A stretch of DNA of 15,918 nucleotides from Hyphomonas sp. (GTDB lineage Bacteria > Pseudomonadota > Alphaproteobacteria > Caulobacterales > Hyphomonadaceae), in NCBI GenBank assembly GCA_024743015.1, contig JANSXJ010000050.1, positions 1 through 15,918 of the forward strand, written 5' to 3'. Shown here piece after piece: positions 1-6,169 of this stretch. The translations under genes were made by a program, and so were the position numbers. The first letter of the stretch is position 1. Every line of letters begins with the position of its first letter. The notes beneath the pieces are model-generated. The model did not search any database, was not told the DNA's origin, and was given only the letters and a program-made list of their open reading frames with translations.

Positions 1-1
1 G

Positions 2-64
2 CTGTTCGACCCCGGACAGAGCCTTGAGGAACGCATCGTCGCCGAACAATTCGTGACCGGGTAA
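2..64 (+). CDS. 3' end of an unidentified host gene (partial)
   Basis: An open frame enters from the left edge and ends at a TAA, giving a 20-residue C-terminus (LFDPGQSLEERIVAEQFVTG). Third codon positions are mostly G or C, as expected for coding DNA of this genome, and the tail is followed by about 185 bases of non-coding DNA before the tRNA. I do not recognise the family from 20 residues. It lies outside the mobile element and belongs to the host chromosome. Confidence 0.4.
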   Translation: MFDPGQSLEERIVAEQFVTG

Positions 65-181
65 GGCGACCGAACACCTGCGAGGCACAGGTTGCAGGCC
101 GCCAGGCGTGGCCCGGATGGCGACTTGCTGCTTCACCGATCCCTTGGCAGCCAAACCGCCCCGAAGCTCGCCAAAACCCCC

Positions 182-209
182 TTGCAATCCGCCGCCTTGC
201 CCCATATAG
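182..209 (+). promoter_or_regulatory. candidate promoter of tRNA-Asn
   Basis: TTGCAA at 182-187 and ATATAG at 204-209 are separated by 16 bases and lie about 40 bases upstream of the mature tRNA 5' end, a normal spacing for a sigma-70-type tRNA promoter. This is motif matching by eye. Confidence 0.5.
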
Positions 210-249
210 GCGCGCTTCCGCTCTTCCTTAGACCGCTTGGAAGAGTTGC

Positions 250-324
250 TCCCCGATAGCTCAGCGGTAGAGTAGGTGACTGTTAATCACTTGGCCGTAG
301 GTTCGAATCCTACTCGGGGAGCCA
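250..324 (+). tRNA. tRNA-Asn (anticodon GTT), integration target
   Basis: A complete cloverleaf can be read: acceptor stem TCCCCGA (250-256) pairs with TCGGGGA near the 3' end, the D-loop has AGCTCAGCGGTAGAG, the anticodon loop CTGTTAA carries GTT at 282-284, the T-loop has GGTTCGAATCC, and discriminator G321 is followed by an encoded CCA (322-324). It supplies asparagine to the ribosome. Its last 16 bases are the left half-site (attL) of the element, so integration kept the tRNA intact. Confidence 0.97.
309..324 (+). repeat. attL core (16-bp direct repeat, left copy)
   Basis: CCTACTCGGGGAGCCA forms the T-stem/acceptor 3' half of tRNA-Asn including CCA, and is identical to 14734-14749. Tyrosine integrases of the P4 type commonly recombine at tRNA 3' ends. 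Confidence 0.9.
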
Positions 325-378
325 CACCCTTATTTTATGCCTTGAAATTGCTCATTTTTCTTTAGAATGACAAAAGAG

Positions 379-403
379 GGCCCACACTTGGTCCCACACT
401 CGG
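379..403 (+). repeat. paired 13-mer sites, candidate integrase arm sites (left)
   Basis: GGCCCACACTTGG (379-391) and GTCCCACACTCGG (391-403) repeat at a 12-base period about 60 bases inside attL. They align with a second pair at 14597-14621, also at a 12-base period. Position and pairing suggest arm-type binding sites for the integrase or an accessory factor; this is inference. Confidence 0.5.
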
Positions 404-408
404 AACAA

Positions 409-436
409 AGAAAAAGGGCGCGGTTTCCGCGCCCTT
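409..436 (-). terminator. rho-independent terminator closing the cargo end
   Basis: On the minus strand a perfect 10-base-pair stem AAGGGCGCGG / CCGCGCCCTT with a 3-base loop (414-436) is followed by a T-run (TTTTTC). It lies 35 bases after the stop of the 97-aa gene and would stop leftward transcription before it runs antisense into tRNA-Asn. Confidence 0.85.
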
Positions 437-470
437 CTGCAATTTGAGACTGCCAGTCGCGATCGGAAAT

Positions 471-764
471 TCAGCGATGTTTTTCCGCGATTAACTGATC
501 GCTGTATTCGTCGACTGCGCGCTTGGCTTGAGAAGCCTTGGCCCGGACTTCGCCGATCAGCACGTCGAGGTCGTTCAATTCGTCGACGAGCGAATTCTCC
601 ATGGGAGATTTGAGCAACCGCACCCATTCCCGTATCTTATCGACCGAATTTTCTGAAGCGTTCGCCAGAACGCGCAGAACGTCGAGGTCGGCACTTGCAT
701 CTCCGAGAGACCCAAGGTTGGGGGTTGAGGTGACGGATTCCGAGTGTAGTGGAGTAACAGCCAT
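471..764 (-). CDS. 97-aa helical protein of unknown function
   Basis: Start ATG at 764 is preceded by AAGGAG at 6-7 bases, a strong ribosome-binding site, which supports this frame over its overlapping alternatives. The protein has a Ser/Thr-rich N-terminus (residues 1-25) and then a charged, heptad-like helical region (about 26-95, for example DLDVLIGEVRAKASQAKRAV), so it probably forms a helix bundle or coiled coil. No signal peptide, membrane segment or known motif is visible. It is the last gene before attL and is followed by a strong terminator. A separate 5' region with a large hairpin suggests transcription independent of the DUF4238 gene. I do not recognise the family; it may be satellite cargo. 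Confidence 0.7.
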   Translation of the reverse strand: MAVTPLHSESVTSTPNLGSLGDASADLDVLRVLANASENSVDKIREWVRLLKSPMENSLVDELNDLDVLIGEVRAKASQAKRAVDEYSDQLIAEKHR

Positions 765-794
765 GATGCGCTCCTTGAAAGCGGGTTGTGGTCA

Positions 795-828
795 GGCTCG
801 GTCGGGCGTTGACGCGCCTGACCGAGCC
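795..828. promoter_or_regulatory. large inverted repeat upstream of the 97-aa gene
   Basis: Left arm GGCTCGGTCGGGCG (795-808) and right arm GCGCCTGACCGAGCC (814-828) can pair with one mismatch around a 5-base loop. It sits 31 bases upstream of the 97-aa gene start, between that gene and the DUF4238 stop. There is no T-run on the minus strand, so an operator or 5'-UTR structure is as likely as a terminator for the upstream gene. Confidence 0.5.
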
Positions 829-971
829 GTCGCCTTATGCGCTTCTTATCTAAGATCAGCAACAAGGGATATTTCCCTCACTGTGCTGGTTTTTCCACTA
901 CCGACAAAGTTTGCCTTCCTCATCTCTGCGCCAAGTAACTCATGCTGCCGGCACTGGTCGCGCGGTCGCTC

Positions 972-1814
972 TCAAATTTGCCACCGAACCAAGCCAATCG
1001 CCTCCTGATATGGGCCGGCTAGAGGGCTGCTCGGGTTACCAAGTCGTCGGTCGACGAACTCGGCTCTCGCTCCGCTCTGCGAGATGACCAGTCCTTCAGC
1101 TTGCCGCACGATAGCGTCGTTCACCGCTCTGCTGAGCTGCCGAGCTGTCCTTTTAGCAAACCGCTGCGCAGCAGATCGGCGCTCGGACAGAAAGAGTAGG
1201 CTTTTGGGGCCGATTGGCATGGCGACGAAAGCATCTGCATGATGCAGGCCATCCGACAACAAAAGCGGCCGGTCGGAGGTAAGCAACTCGAAGCCGTCGG
1301 ATCCGACATTGATTTTGAAGGGCCGCATCTTACGAAGGCGACCCGACATTTCGTCCGACTGAACCAGATCGAGAAAGACCTGCAGCGCATAGTGTCGGAA
1401 GTAATCCGCTCCGACGCCTTCGAATAGCTCGAGGCCGCCGAGGTCATCCATCAAACGCTTTTGCAGATAGGCGATCCTGCCGGGCGAGCGATGCAACATT
1501 GAGCAGACGAACTCTACCAGGGCATCATGGTCATTTTGGTCAAGAGCACGGCCAGCCTCGAGAGCCTGCATTGCCCGCGCGCCTCTCGCATCGACAATTT
1601 GCAAGAAGTCGGTCTCGATCGCAGCAGCTCGCTCGCTCGGAAGCTCTGGCGAGCTATACAAATGCGGCGCGAAGCCCGTGGCCGTTGGAGAGCGATAGTT
1701 GCGAACAAGGCGCTGGTGCGGACCCTGCCGGCGAAATTCCCATACAACCCCGCCCCGCGACCAGCGATCAAGATACCATCTCGGCAGGTAGTGGTGATCG
1801 ACCGGCTGCGACAA
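972..1814 (-). CDS. DUF4238 domain protein, probable anti-phage cargo
   Basis: The 280-aa product opens with a typical DUF4238 signature: HHYLPRWYLDRW at residues 7-18, then a helical middle and TSDRPLLLSDGL at 179-190 followed by MPIGPKSLLFLS, matching the conserved 'SDxP' part of the family. No membrane segment or signal peptide is seen, so it should be cytoplasmic. The start is TTG at 1814, with GGAG 8 bases upstream; no better in-frame start is near. DUF4238 proteins have been reported as stand-alone defence genes in P2/P4 accessory hotspots (listed in defence catalogues as Rst_DUF4238); their biochemical activity is unknown to me. Here the gene stands alone between the toxin-antitoxin operon and the 97-aa gene, in the cargo part of the element. 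Family call confident, function inferred. Confidence 0.8.
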   Translation of the reverse strand: MSQPVDHHYLPRWYLDRWSRGGVVWEFRRQGPHQRLVRNYRSPTATGFAPHLYSSPELPSERAAAIETDFLQIVDARGARAMQALEAGRALDQNDHDALVEFVCSMLHRSPGRIAYLQKRLMDDLGGLELFEGVGADYFRHYALQVFLDLVQSDEMSGRLRKMRPFKINVGSDGFELLTSDRPLLLSDGLHHADAFVAMPIGPKSLLFLSERRSAAQRFAKRTARQLSRAVNDAIVRQAEGLVISQSGARAEFVDRRLGNPSSPLAGPYQEAIGLVRWQI

Positions 1815-2012
1815 TAGCGGATCTCCTACGCCCCGATCAGCGCGGCCCGAAGGTAGCTGACTTCGCGTTACACCATGCCCTTCCGATCCGCTTCAGAGTC
1901 GATCCTCTGCACAGTCGAAAACACGTCTCGCAAGCCAACAAGCTAATACGCAGAGAACGCCCCCATTTGGAAACACATTGGAATGCTCTCTAGCTCCAAG
2001 TACCCGGAGAGA

Positions 2013-2471
2013 TTACGAAACGATCGTAAATCTAATGGCGCCAGAGAAGTACTCTTCGCCTCCATACTCTACAACAGCGCGATACCGCCCCGTCTCCAAT
2101 ATCGGGAAATTTGAAAGCTCAGCTTGTTGCAGCAAAGCCACATACTCATTGCTTTGGCCGCGAGCATCCCTCGAGCTTTTCTCGATGAATTCAGCCTCGA
2201 TCGGGTTCTCGAAGATGATTTGGCCTGACGGGGCCAAGAATCGAATCCTTATCGCTCCCTTGGCTGGACGATCCAGCGGCAGTCTAATCCGAGAATAAAG
2301 GCAAAAATTCGTCAAGCGAAGCGGTAGTTGCTCAGCAGCAGTCGGTTGCTTCTTAGTGAGATCAAATTCTACGTTGTCGGGAAAGATACCGACAAGTGTC
2401 ACTTGCCCGTGAGCCTCCAACCGCGCCTGCTCACAAAAAATTGTCTGCGCAACTAGGTCCGGTGAGGTCAC
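2013..2471 (-). CDS. DUF6941 family protein, third gene of a toxin-antitoxin operon
   Basis: The 152-aa protein has the DUF6941-like N-terminus, with CEQARLEAHGQVTLVGIFPD at residues 13-32, then alternating strand-rich stretches ending in YRAVVEYGGEEYFSGAIRF, suggesting a beta-sandwich. No catalytic motif, membrane segment or signal peptide is visible. Start GTG at 2471 overlaps the antitoxin stop by four bases (GTGA), so translation is probably coupled. Family function is unknown; the tight coupling suggests it acts with, or is co-regulated by, the toxin-antitoxin pair. The gene is visibly less GC-rich than the capsid block, consistent with separate acquisition. Confidence 0.75.
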   Translation of the reverse strand: MTSPDLVAQTIFCEQARLEAHGQVTLVGIFPDNVEFDLTKKQPTAAEQLPLRLTNFCLYSRIRLPLDRPAKGAIRIRFLAPSGQIIFENPIEAEFIEKSSRDARGQSNEYVALLQQAELSNFPILETGRYRAVVEYGGEEYFSGAIRFTIVS

Positions 2472-2878
2472 AGTACCACCGTTTCGCTGTCGGCAGTTGA
2501 TGATTTCTCACGAGATGCCGTAACGCTAGCGACCTCGTTCCCAGAAGCCATTCTATTTTTGATCACTATGTTTTGATATGCTGGGGCGACGAGAGGCTGA
2601 AGATTCCCACCTTCCGCAGCACCGATGCGCTCGAAATCCATGACGGGCCGATAGCCGAGTGCCCACGCAATCTCGGCAATGCGGCCCACGTTTATGTCGG
2701 TATCGCCATTCAACTGACGAGTGATCACGGAACGATGAACGCCGATGGCATCGGCCACCTGCTTTCTGCTCACCTCCGGGTTATCGACCATCAGCTTGAT
2801 AAGTGCTCGCCGAACTTTCCCGATAAAACGAGTTGCCGCACGGCGGTTAGGATCGATACCAATCTGAAACAACATCAT
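2468..2878 (-). CDS. HigA-like XRE antitoxin
   Basis: Taken from ATG at 2878 (MMLFQIGIDP) the product is 136 aa. The second ATG, at 2875, is equally plausible and has GGAG at 7 bases; an upstream start would overlap the toxin gene much more. Residues about 33-75 form an XRE/Cro-type helix-turn-helix: PEVSRKQVADAIGVHRSVIT followed by RQLNGDTDINVGRIAEIAWALGY. The C-terminal third is Ser/Thr-rich and probably disordered. It should bind and neutralise the upstream HigB-like toxin and repress the operon promoter. The gene overlaps the toxin 3' end by about 32 bases and the DUF6941 start by four. Toxin-first order is typical of HigBA. The HTH assignment is secure; the partner relation is inferred from order and overlap. 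Confidence 0.82.
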   Translation of the reverse strand: MMLFQIGIDPNRRAATRFIGKVRRALIKLMVDNPEVSRKQVADAIGVHRSVITRQLNGDTDINVGRIAEIAWALGYRPVMDFERIGAAEGGNLQPLVAPAYQNIVIKNRMASGNEVASVTASREKSSTADSETVVL

Positions 2879-3341
2879 GCGGCTCCGTGCTCTCAATCCA
2901 TTTCGGCTCGTCAAGGTCAAGTAACCCGCGACGACGCTTTCCTTGCTCAACGTACTGAGAGGTCAGTTTGTATTTCTCAATCAAATTTTTGTCGGCGATA
3001 TCAGTACAAACGAAGCAGTCTTTACGGGGGAAGAAGCCGAATATTCTAACGTCTGGGGTCCTTAGCTCCCAAAATCCCTCACCTCTCCAGTAGATTTCAT
3101 GGAATTCCCTTGGATATGCAAGAGGCTGCCCGGCAGTGAAGTTATAGAATATTTCATCAAGCTGCTCTGCGGGGCTCTGCTCTATCCCCAATAAGGATTC
3201 CATCTGATCTAACAGCCCTGGGAGGCGCGTAAACACCTCTCGGACGAGGAAGACCGATCTATATTCCTGCTCATCCGGATCGAGTTGCGGATCAAGCCGT
3301 TCGAGGTCGCCCCTGTCCATGAGTTCTAGGACTGTTGCCAT
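2847..3341 (-). CDS. HigB/RelE-like toxin
   Basis: The 164-aa product has a C-terminal half resembling the RelE/HigB (Gp49-like) fold: FWELRTPDVRIFGFFPRKDC at residues 90-109 followed by a Lys/Arg-rich helical tail (IEKYKLTSQYVEQGKRRRG). This fits the 'WELR...yRifff' strand pattern of ribosome-dependent mRNA interferases, but the protein is longer than a usual 100-120 aa HigB because of an acidic N-terminal region (1-65). The start ATG at 3341 has only a weak ribosome-binding site; an inverted repeat lies directly upstream. It overlaps the antitoxin gene by about 32 bases. If active it would cleave mRNA on ribosomes. Catalytic residues cannot be fixed by eye, so the toxin call rests on motif plus operon context. 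Confidence 0.7.
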   Translation of the reverse strand: MATVLELMDRGDLERLDPQLDPDEQEYRSVFLVREVFTRLPGLLDQMESLLGIEQSPAEQLDEIFYNFTAGQPLAYPREFHEIYWRGEGFWELRTPDVRIFGFFPRKDCFVCTDIADKNLIEKYKLTSQYVEQGKRRRGLLDLDEPKWIESTEPHDVVSDWYRS

Positions 3342-3345
3342 CTAA

Positions 3346-3361
3346 GTCAACACGGTTTGAC
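3346..3361. promoter_or_regulatory. candidate operator upstream of the toxin-antitoxin operon
   Basis: GTCAA-CACGGT-TTGAC is an inverted repeat with 5-base arms and a 6-base spacer, ending 4 bases before the toxin start codon. XRE antitoxins such as HigA repress their own operons at such palindromes. Only the palindrome is seen; binding is inference. Confidence 0.4.
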
Positions 3362-3403
3362 AAATGGTTATCATGACAGGGGATTTTCAAGCCACATGGG
3401 CGC

Positions 3404-3432
3404 ATTTGTTGCTTCACCTCGAGTCGTGTCAA
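3404..3432 (-). promoter_or_regulatory. candidate promoter of the toxin-antitoxin operon
   Basis: The minus strand carries a perfect -35 TTGACA (3432-3427) and, 17 bases on, a weak -10 ACAAAT (3409-3404), about 63 bases upstream of the toxin start. The 3342-3504 interval holds no convincing gene. Confidence 0.35.
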
Positions 3433-3504
3433 CCGGTCGCGATGATCATGAACAGGGAAGAGACCACAGTTGGTTGGCCCTTAAACCCGTTGCGGAGCCG
3501 CCTA

Positions 3505-3780
3505 TCACCCGCGAGCTGCTAGCGGAACGATCGTCGCGCCGACGTGCCCCGCCACAACAGCGGCCATGTTTGAGCACTCATCGCGCGAGAGCCGCCCCGT
3601 GCGATCGATCAGCTGATAGCCGAGGCCCGCCGCCGCCTTGCAAGCAAAGGACAGCGCGTCAGTGAAAGCGCCGCGCCCGACGAACCGCCGATCGATCGCG
3701 CCGATCGGCGGTGTGGTCGACACGCGCAGAACGTCGGCGGAAACGTAATCGATTGTCACTGCAGGATCTTCTAGCAGCAT
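3505..3780 (-). CDS. 91-aa protein of unknown function, end of capsid operon
   Basis: Start ATG at 3780 (MLLEDPAVTIDYV) has GAGGTGG at 6 bases upstream. A GTG at 3795, overlapping the S49 peptidase stop as GTGA, is the alternative start and would add five residues. The product is small and mixed alpha/beta with no known motif, signal peptide or membrane segment. Coupling to the S49 peptidase gene places it in the capsid operon, where it could be a small head-completion or accessory protein, but nothing in the sequence shows this. It is the last gene of the operon before the differently composed cargo region. Confidence 0.65.
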   Translation of the reverse strand: MLLEDPAVTIDYVSADVLRVSTTPPIGAIDRRFVGRGAFTDALSFACKAAAGLGYQLIDRTGRLSRDECSNMAAVVAGHVGATIVPLAARG

Positions 3781-3791
3781 AATGGCCCACC

Positions 3792-4673
3792 TCACTGCAG
3801 GATGGCGATGCCCATCGCTAGGGCGTCGCGCTCGCGCATCAAAGCCAGGCGCGCACTGGGCACCGAGTATCGGGTGATGACTTCGCGCATCGTCATGACC
3901 CCGTCGACCATCCCGCGCTGTGCTGCCTGCTTCGCGCTGAAAACCTCCCCGCTCCCGTGAACCTTCGTCACCCGGCCGCGCTCGACTCCGCGCCCGCGGG
4001 CGATCGCCGCGACGAAGGCCGCCGCCATCTCGTCAATTTCCGCCTGCATCTCGGCGCGATCGAGGTCGCAAAGCGGCGCGTGCGGGTGACCCGCGACCTT
4101 GCGCGGGTCGCTGGCGATCAGTGTGGTCTTCATCCCGATCTTGCTCTCGAAACCTGACATGTCGACGTGCCCGGACATGACCCCGACCGAGCCGACCTGA
4201 CCGCTTGGCGTCGCGTAGTAGGCGCTCGCCTGGGATGCGATCCAATGCGCGGCCGAAAAGGAATATTTGTCGGCGACGGCGATCACCGGCTTCGACTTGC
4301 GCGCCTCGAAAACAGCATCGGCTGCTTCAACGGTCCCCCAGACTGTGCCGCCGGGCGACATTATCTTGAGGATGATAACCCCAACCGCGCGATCGTGCGC
4401 CGCATGCCTCACCTGGTCTACAAACTGATCGAGCCCTGTCCCGCCCCAGCTGCCCAACGGCGACAACGCCCCGGAAAGATGGATTATCGTGGCGACACCA
4501 TTTCGCACCGGGGCGAGCGCATCTTGCGAGGTGGTGCGAGCGTCGGCCGACATACCGAGGAACAACTGCGCCAACGGGTGAAGCCGATCGGGGTTGACCG
4601 CAGTACGAAAGATATCGGCAAGCGCCGCCGGATGCATAGCCCAAAGGGCGCGGCCAATGGCCAACTCTTTCAT
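3792..4673 (-). CDS. S49 family serine peptidase (SppA/phage gpC-like)
   Basis: Serine peptidase of the SppA/lambda gpC superfamily, which in phages processes capsid or scaffold proteins. Counted from a GTG at 4682, key elements are the oxyanion region MSPGGTVWG (108-116), the nucleophile region SFSAAHWIASQA (probable Ser143), GSVGVMSGHVD (164-174) and the likely general-base lysine in SDPRKVAGHP (Lys195), giving a Ser-Lys dyad. The preferred start is ATG at 4673, which has AGGAG 8 bases upstream and gives 293 aa; the GTG would overlap that site. No signal peptide or strong transmembrane segment is visible, unlike membrane SppA, which fits a phage role. It sits downstream of a U35-type prohead protease, so the element encodes two unrelated capsid-type proteases. 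Confidence 0.88.
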   Translation of the reverse strand: MKELAIGRALWAMHPAALADIFRTAVNPDRLHPLAQLFLGMSADARTTSQDALAPVRNGVATIIHLSGALSPLGSWGGTGLDQFVDQVRHAAHDRAVGVIILKIMSPGGTVWGTVEAADAVFEARKSKPVIAVADKYSFSAAHWIASQASAYYATPSGQVGSVGVMSGHVDMSGFESKIGMKTTLIASDPRKVAGHPHAPLCDLDRAEMQAEIDEMAAAFVAAIARGRGVERGRVTKVHGSGEVFSAKQAAQRGMVDGVMTMREVITRYSVPSARLALMRERDALAMGIAILQ

Positions 4674-4699
4674 CAATCGCACTCCTGCCGCACGGCCTT

Positions 4700-5305
4700 C
4701 TAAACCGCCCGCTCTACCGCGCTGGTGACACCATCCGCGCCCACCTCCACGCGCACCACGTTACCCGCCATCCATACGCGCGGGCCTAGTGCCGCCAGAT
4801 CGCCCTGCGGCACCCAAGGCGTGACGCACTGCGCATCGATCACCGCGCGCATCCCCTCAGGTGTGAAGCCGTTCGCCCTCGCGTGCTGATAGGCTGGGGA
4901 TTCGTTCCCGCTGCACACAAAGTGTCCGACTTCCACCGGCTCAAACGGCCCATATCCCGAACCGGGAAAAAGATCGTGGCAGGCAATCATGTGCAGACGC
5001 GGCTTGCCGTCATAGCTGGCAATCGCCACGCGTCCGCCGCCGCCATTGGCAACAAAGGTCCGCAAGGCCTTCCCACTCGTCGTCAGCAGATTATCCAGGT
5101 CGGTCACGTTCCCGAACGAGATATCCGCGATCAGGTCGCGTGCCGATGCGCCCCAGGTCGTCAGCGCTCCCGCCCACGGCCAATCCTTCCCGTGAAACAG
5201 CTTCGTATCGTGGCCGATCAGCTCCCCGGTGTTCATGTCCCAATAGCCCGTGTCCGCCCACAGATACGCTTTGTGCGCGTCGGTCATTCCATTTTGCAGA
5301 GTCAT
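4700..5305 (-). CDS. 201-aa unknown protein in capsid operon
   Basis: Start ATG at 5305 has AAGGTG 7 bases upstream, better than the alternative ATG at 5287. The product is rich in Trp, Gly and His and looks strand-rich: YLWADTGYWDMNTGELIGHD near the N-terminus, AGALTTWGASARDLIADISF, then VGHFVCSGNESPAYQ and a C-terminal WMAGNVVRVEVGADG. The WADTGYW...GHDTKLF opening recalls uncharacterised alphaproteobacterial phage proteins that may have an N-terminal-nucleophile-hydrolase-like fold, but I cannot confirm this. There is no signal peptide or membrane helix. It is followed at 26 bases by the S49 peptidase gene, so it belongs to the capsid operon. No function is assigned. Confidence 0.75.
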   Translation of the reverse strand: MTLQNGMTDAHKAYLWADTGYWDMNTGELIGHDTKLFHGKDWPWAGALTTWGASARDLIADISFGNVTDLDNLLTTSGKALRTFVANGGGGRVAIASYDGKPRLHMIACHDLFPGSGYGPFEPVEVGHFVCSGNESPAYQHARANGFTPEGMRAVIDAQCVTPWVPQGDLAALGPRVWMAGNVVRVEVGADGVTSAVERAV

Positions 5306-5501
5306 TTTCGATCACCTTAAATCCGATGCGGGCGGTGCTGCTGGGGGCGCTGGCGACTGTCGCCACGGTCTGGAGCGTGCCGATAGCTGCAGCCTTCAGG
5401 CCCAGCGCAGGGCCAAGCGCAGCGCCGGCGGTGGCGAGAATGGCGACGCCCGCAGCAATTGTGGCCACGGTTCTAAGTGCTTTTGCGATTTCGGATTCCC
5501 T
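5306..5501 (-). pseudogene. hydrophobic Ala/Gly-rich frame without proper start or end
   Basis: An open frame with strongly coding-like third positions encodes a hydrophobic Ala/Gly-rich stretch (LRTVATIAAGVAILATAGAA and on to LGLKAAAIGTLQTVATVAS), like small membrane-associated phage proteins. It has no usable ATG: the first start is GTG at 5468 with no ribosome-binding site. Its frame also runs far into the next gene instead of stopping; a one-base shift would end it at a TGA just before that gene. It directly follows a duplicated 32-base segment. I read it as a decayed or truncated gene. A real GTG-started protein is possible but would overlap the 201-aa gene by over 200 bases. Confidence 0.35.
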
Positions 5502-5536
5502 TCATGAATGAGGGGCGCGGCCCCCGACACGGATAA

Positions 5537-5568
5537 CGCGCCGCCACGGCGACGAAGTGCGACTTGGT
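5537..5568. repeat. 32-bp direct repeat, copy B (after prohead protease)
   Basis: It matches 6180-6211 at 31 of 32 positions. In copy A the sequence encodes the C-terminal residues TKSHFVALAAR of the capsid protein; copy B lies just after the protease stop and would read TKSHFVAVAAR in the frame of that stop, but is not translated from the protease gene. Confidence 0.9.
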
Positions 5569-5580
5569 CCGGGCGCGCCG

Positions 5581-6147
5581 TCATGCGAACGCGCCAAAAG
5601 AGGTCGACCCCGCCGCGCTGCTGAACCGCGACGGGGTCTGGCGGGCAACTTGCTCGCGTTGAAAAGCGGCGCACGCGTCGCGTGCATTTGCTGGTATCAA
5701 ATTCAGGTCATGGGCATGGCTCGAAAACCAGACCCCGGTGCCGGGACAAGCGCCTGTGGGGCAGATCGATAGCTCGACCAGTTCGCCCCGTTCGACCAGC
5801 GCGCACGCTCCAAGTGGAGCCGGAATCAGGCGCGATCTGCGCGGCCAGAAACTTGCCGAGACTTCGCAATAACGGCCTTCGCCGATCCCAGCAGCCAACC
5901 CCATCATCTCACGCGAAGTCATCGCGCTCGAAGCAATTCGGAAGGCAAGTCCGTTGTGGTCCTGCCAAACATGCAGTCCGCCCGCCTCGCCGCGCAGATA
6001 GACCCGTGAGGCGTTGTGCATAAACCACACAGGCAAGGTCGAGGCGTCCCACGCAAAGCACTCTGGCGAGAGCTGGAAATAGCCCCCGTTGCTCTCCACG
6101 AACGGGAGCGCCCACCGCGCCGCGTATCCCTCGACCTGCCAACTCAC
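5581..6147 (-). CDS. divergent HK97-type prohead protease (peptidase U35)
   Basis: Capsid maturation serine protease that would cleave the N-terminal scaffold region of the capsid protein inside the prohead. In 188 aa it shows the family order: QVEGYAARWALPF at residues 4-16, the His motif VWFMHNASRVYLRG (likely His44), VWQDHNGLAFRI (60-71, like 'eDDrGLrf'), the Ser motif YCEVSASFWP (likely Ser97 or Ser99) and GELVELSICPTGACPG (121-136, like 'EvSlvt.PA'). Start GTG at 6147 is preceded by GAGGGGG at 8 bases. The sequence is clearly diverged from HK97 gp4, and the gene lies downstream of the capsid gene, whereas portal-protease-capsid is the usual order. A 32-base direct repeat brackets it. The call depends on motif order more than overall similarity. 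Confidence 0.75.
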   Translation of the reverse strand: MSWQVEGYAARWALPFVESNGGYFQLSPECFAWDASTLPVWFMHNASRVYLRGEAGGLHVWQDHNGLAFRIASSAMTSREMMGLAAGIGEGRYCEVSASFWPRRSRLIPAPLGACALVERGELVELSICPTGACPGTGVWFSSHAHDLNLIPANARDACAAFQREQVARQTPSRFSSAAGSTSFGAFA

Positions 6148-6169
6148 TGCAAATACCCCCTCGATCCGC

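Noticed and set aside
538..1008. Plus-strand 156-codon frame opposite the 97-aa gene
   Set aside because: The opposite-strand 97-aa gene has a strong ribosome-binding site and a perfect terminator; this frame has neither.
5396..5584. 62-codon frame starting as ATGA on the prohead protease stop
   Set aside because: The overlap is attractive, but its first part is the duplicated capsid-gene end read out of frame and its second half shadows the hydrophobic frame; no ribosome-binding site supports it beyond the overlap.
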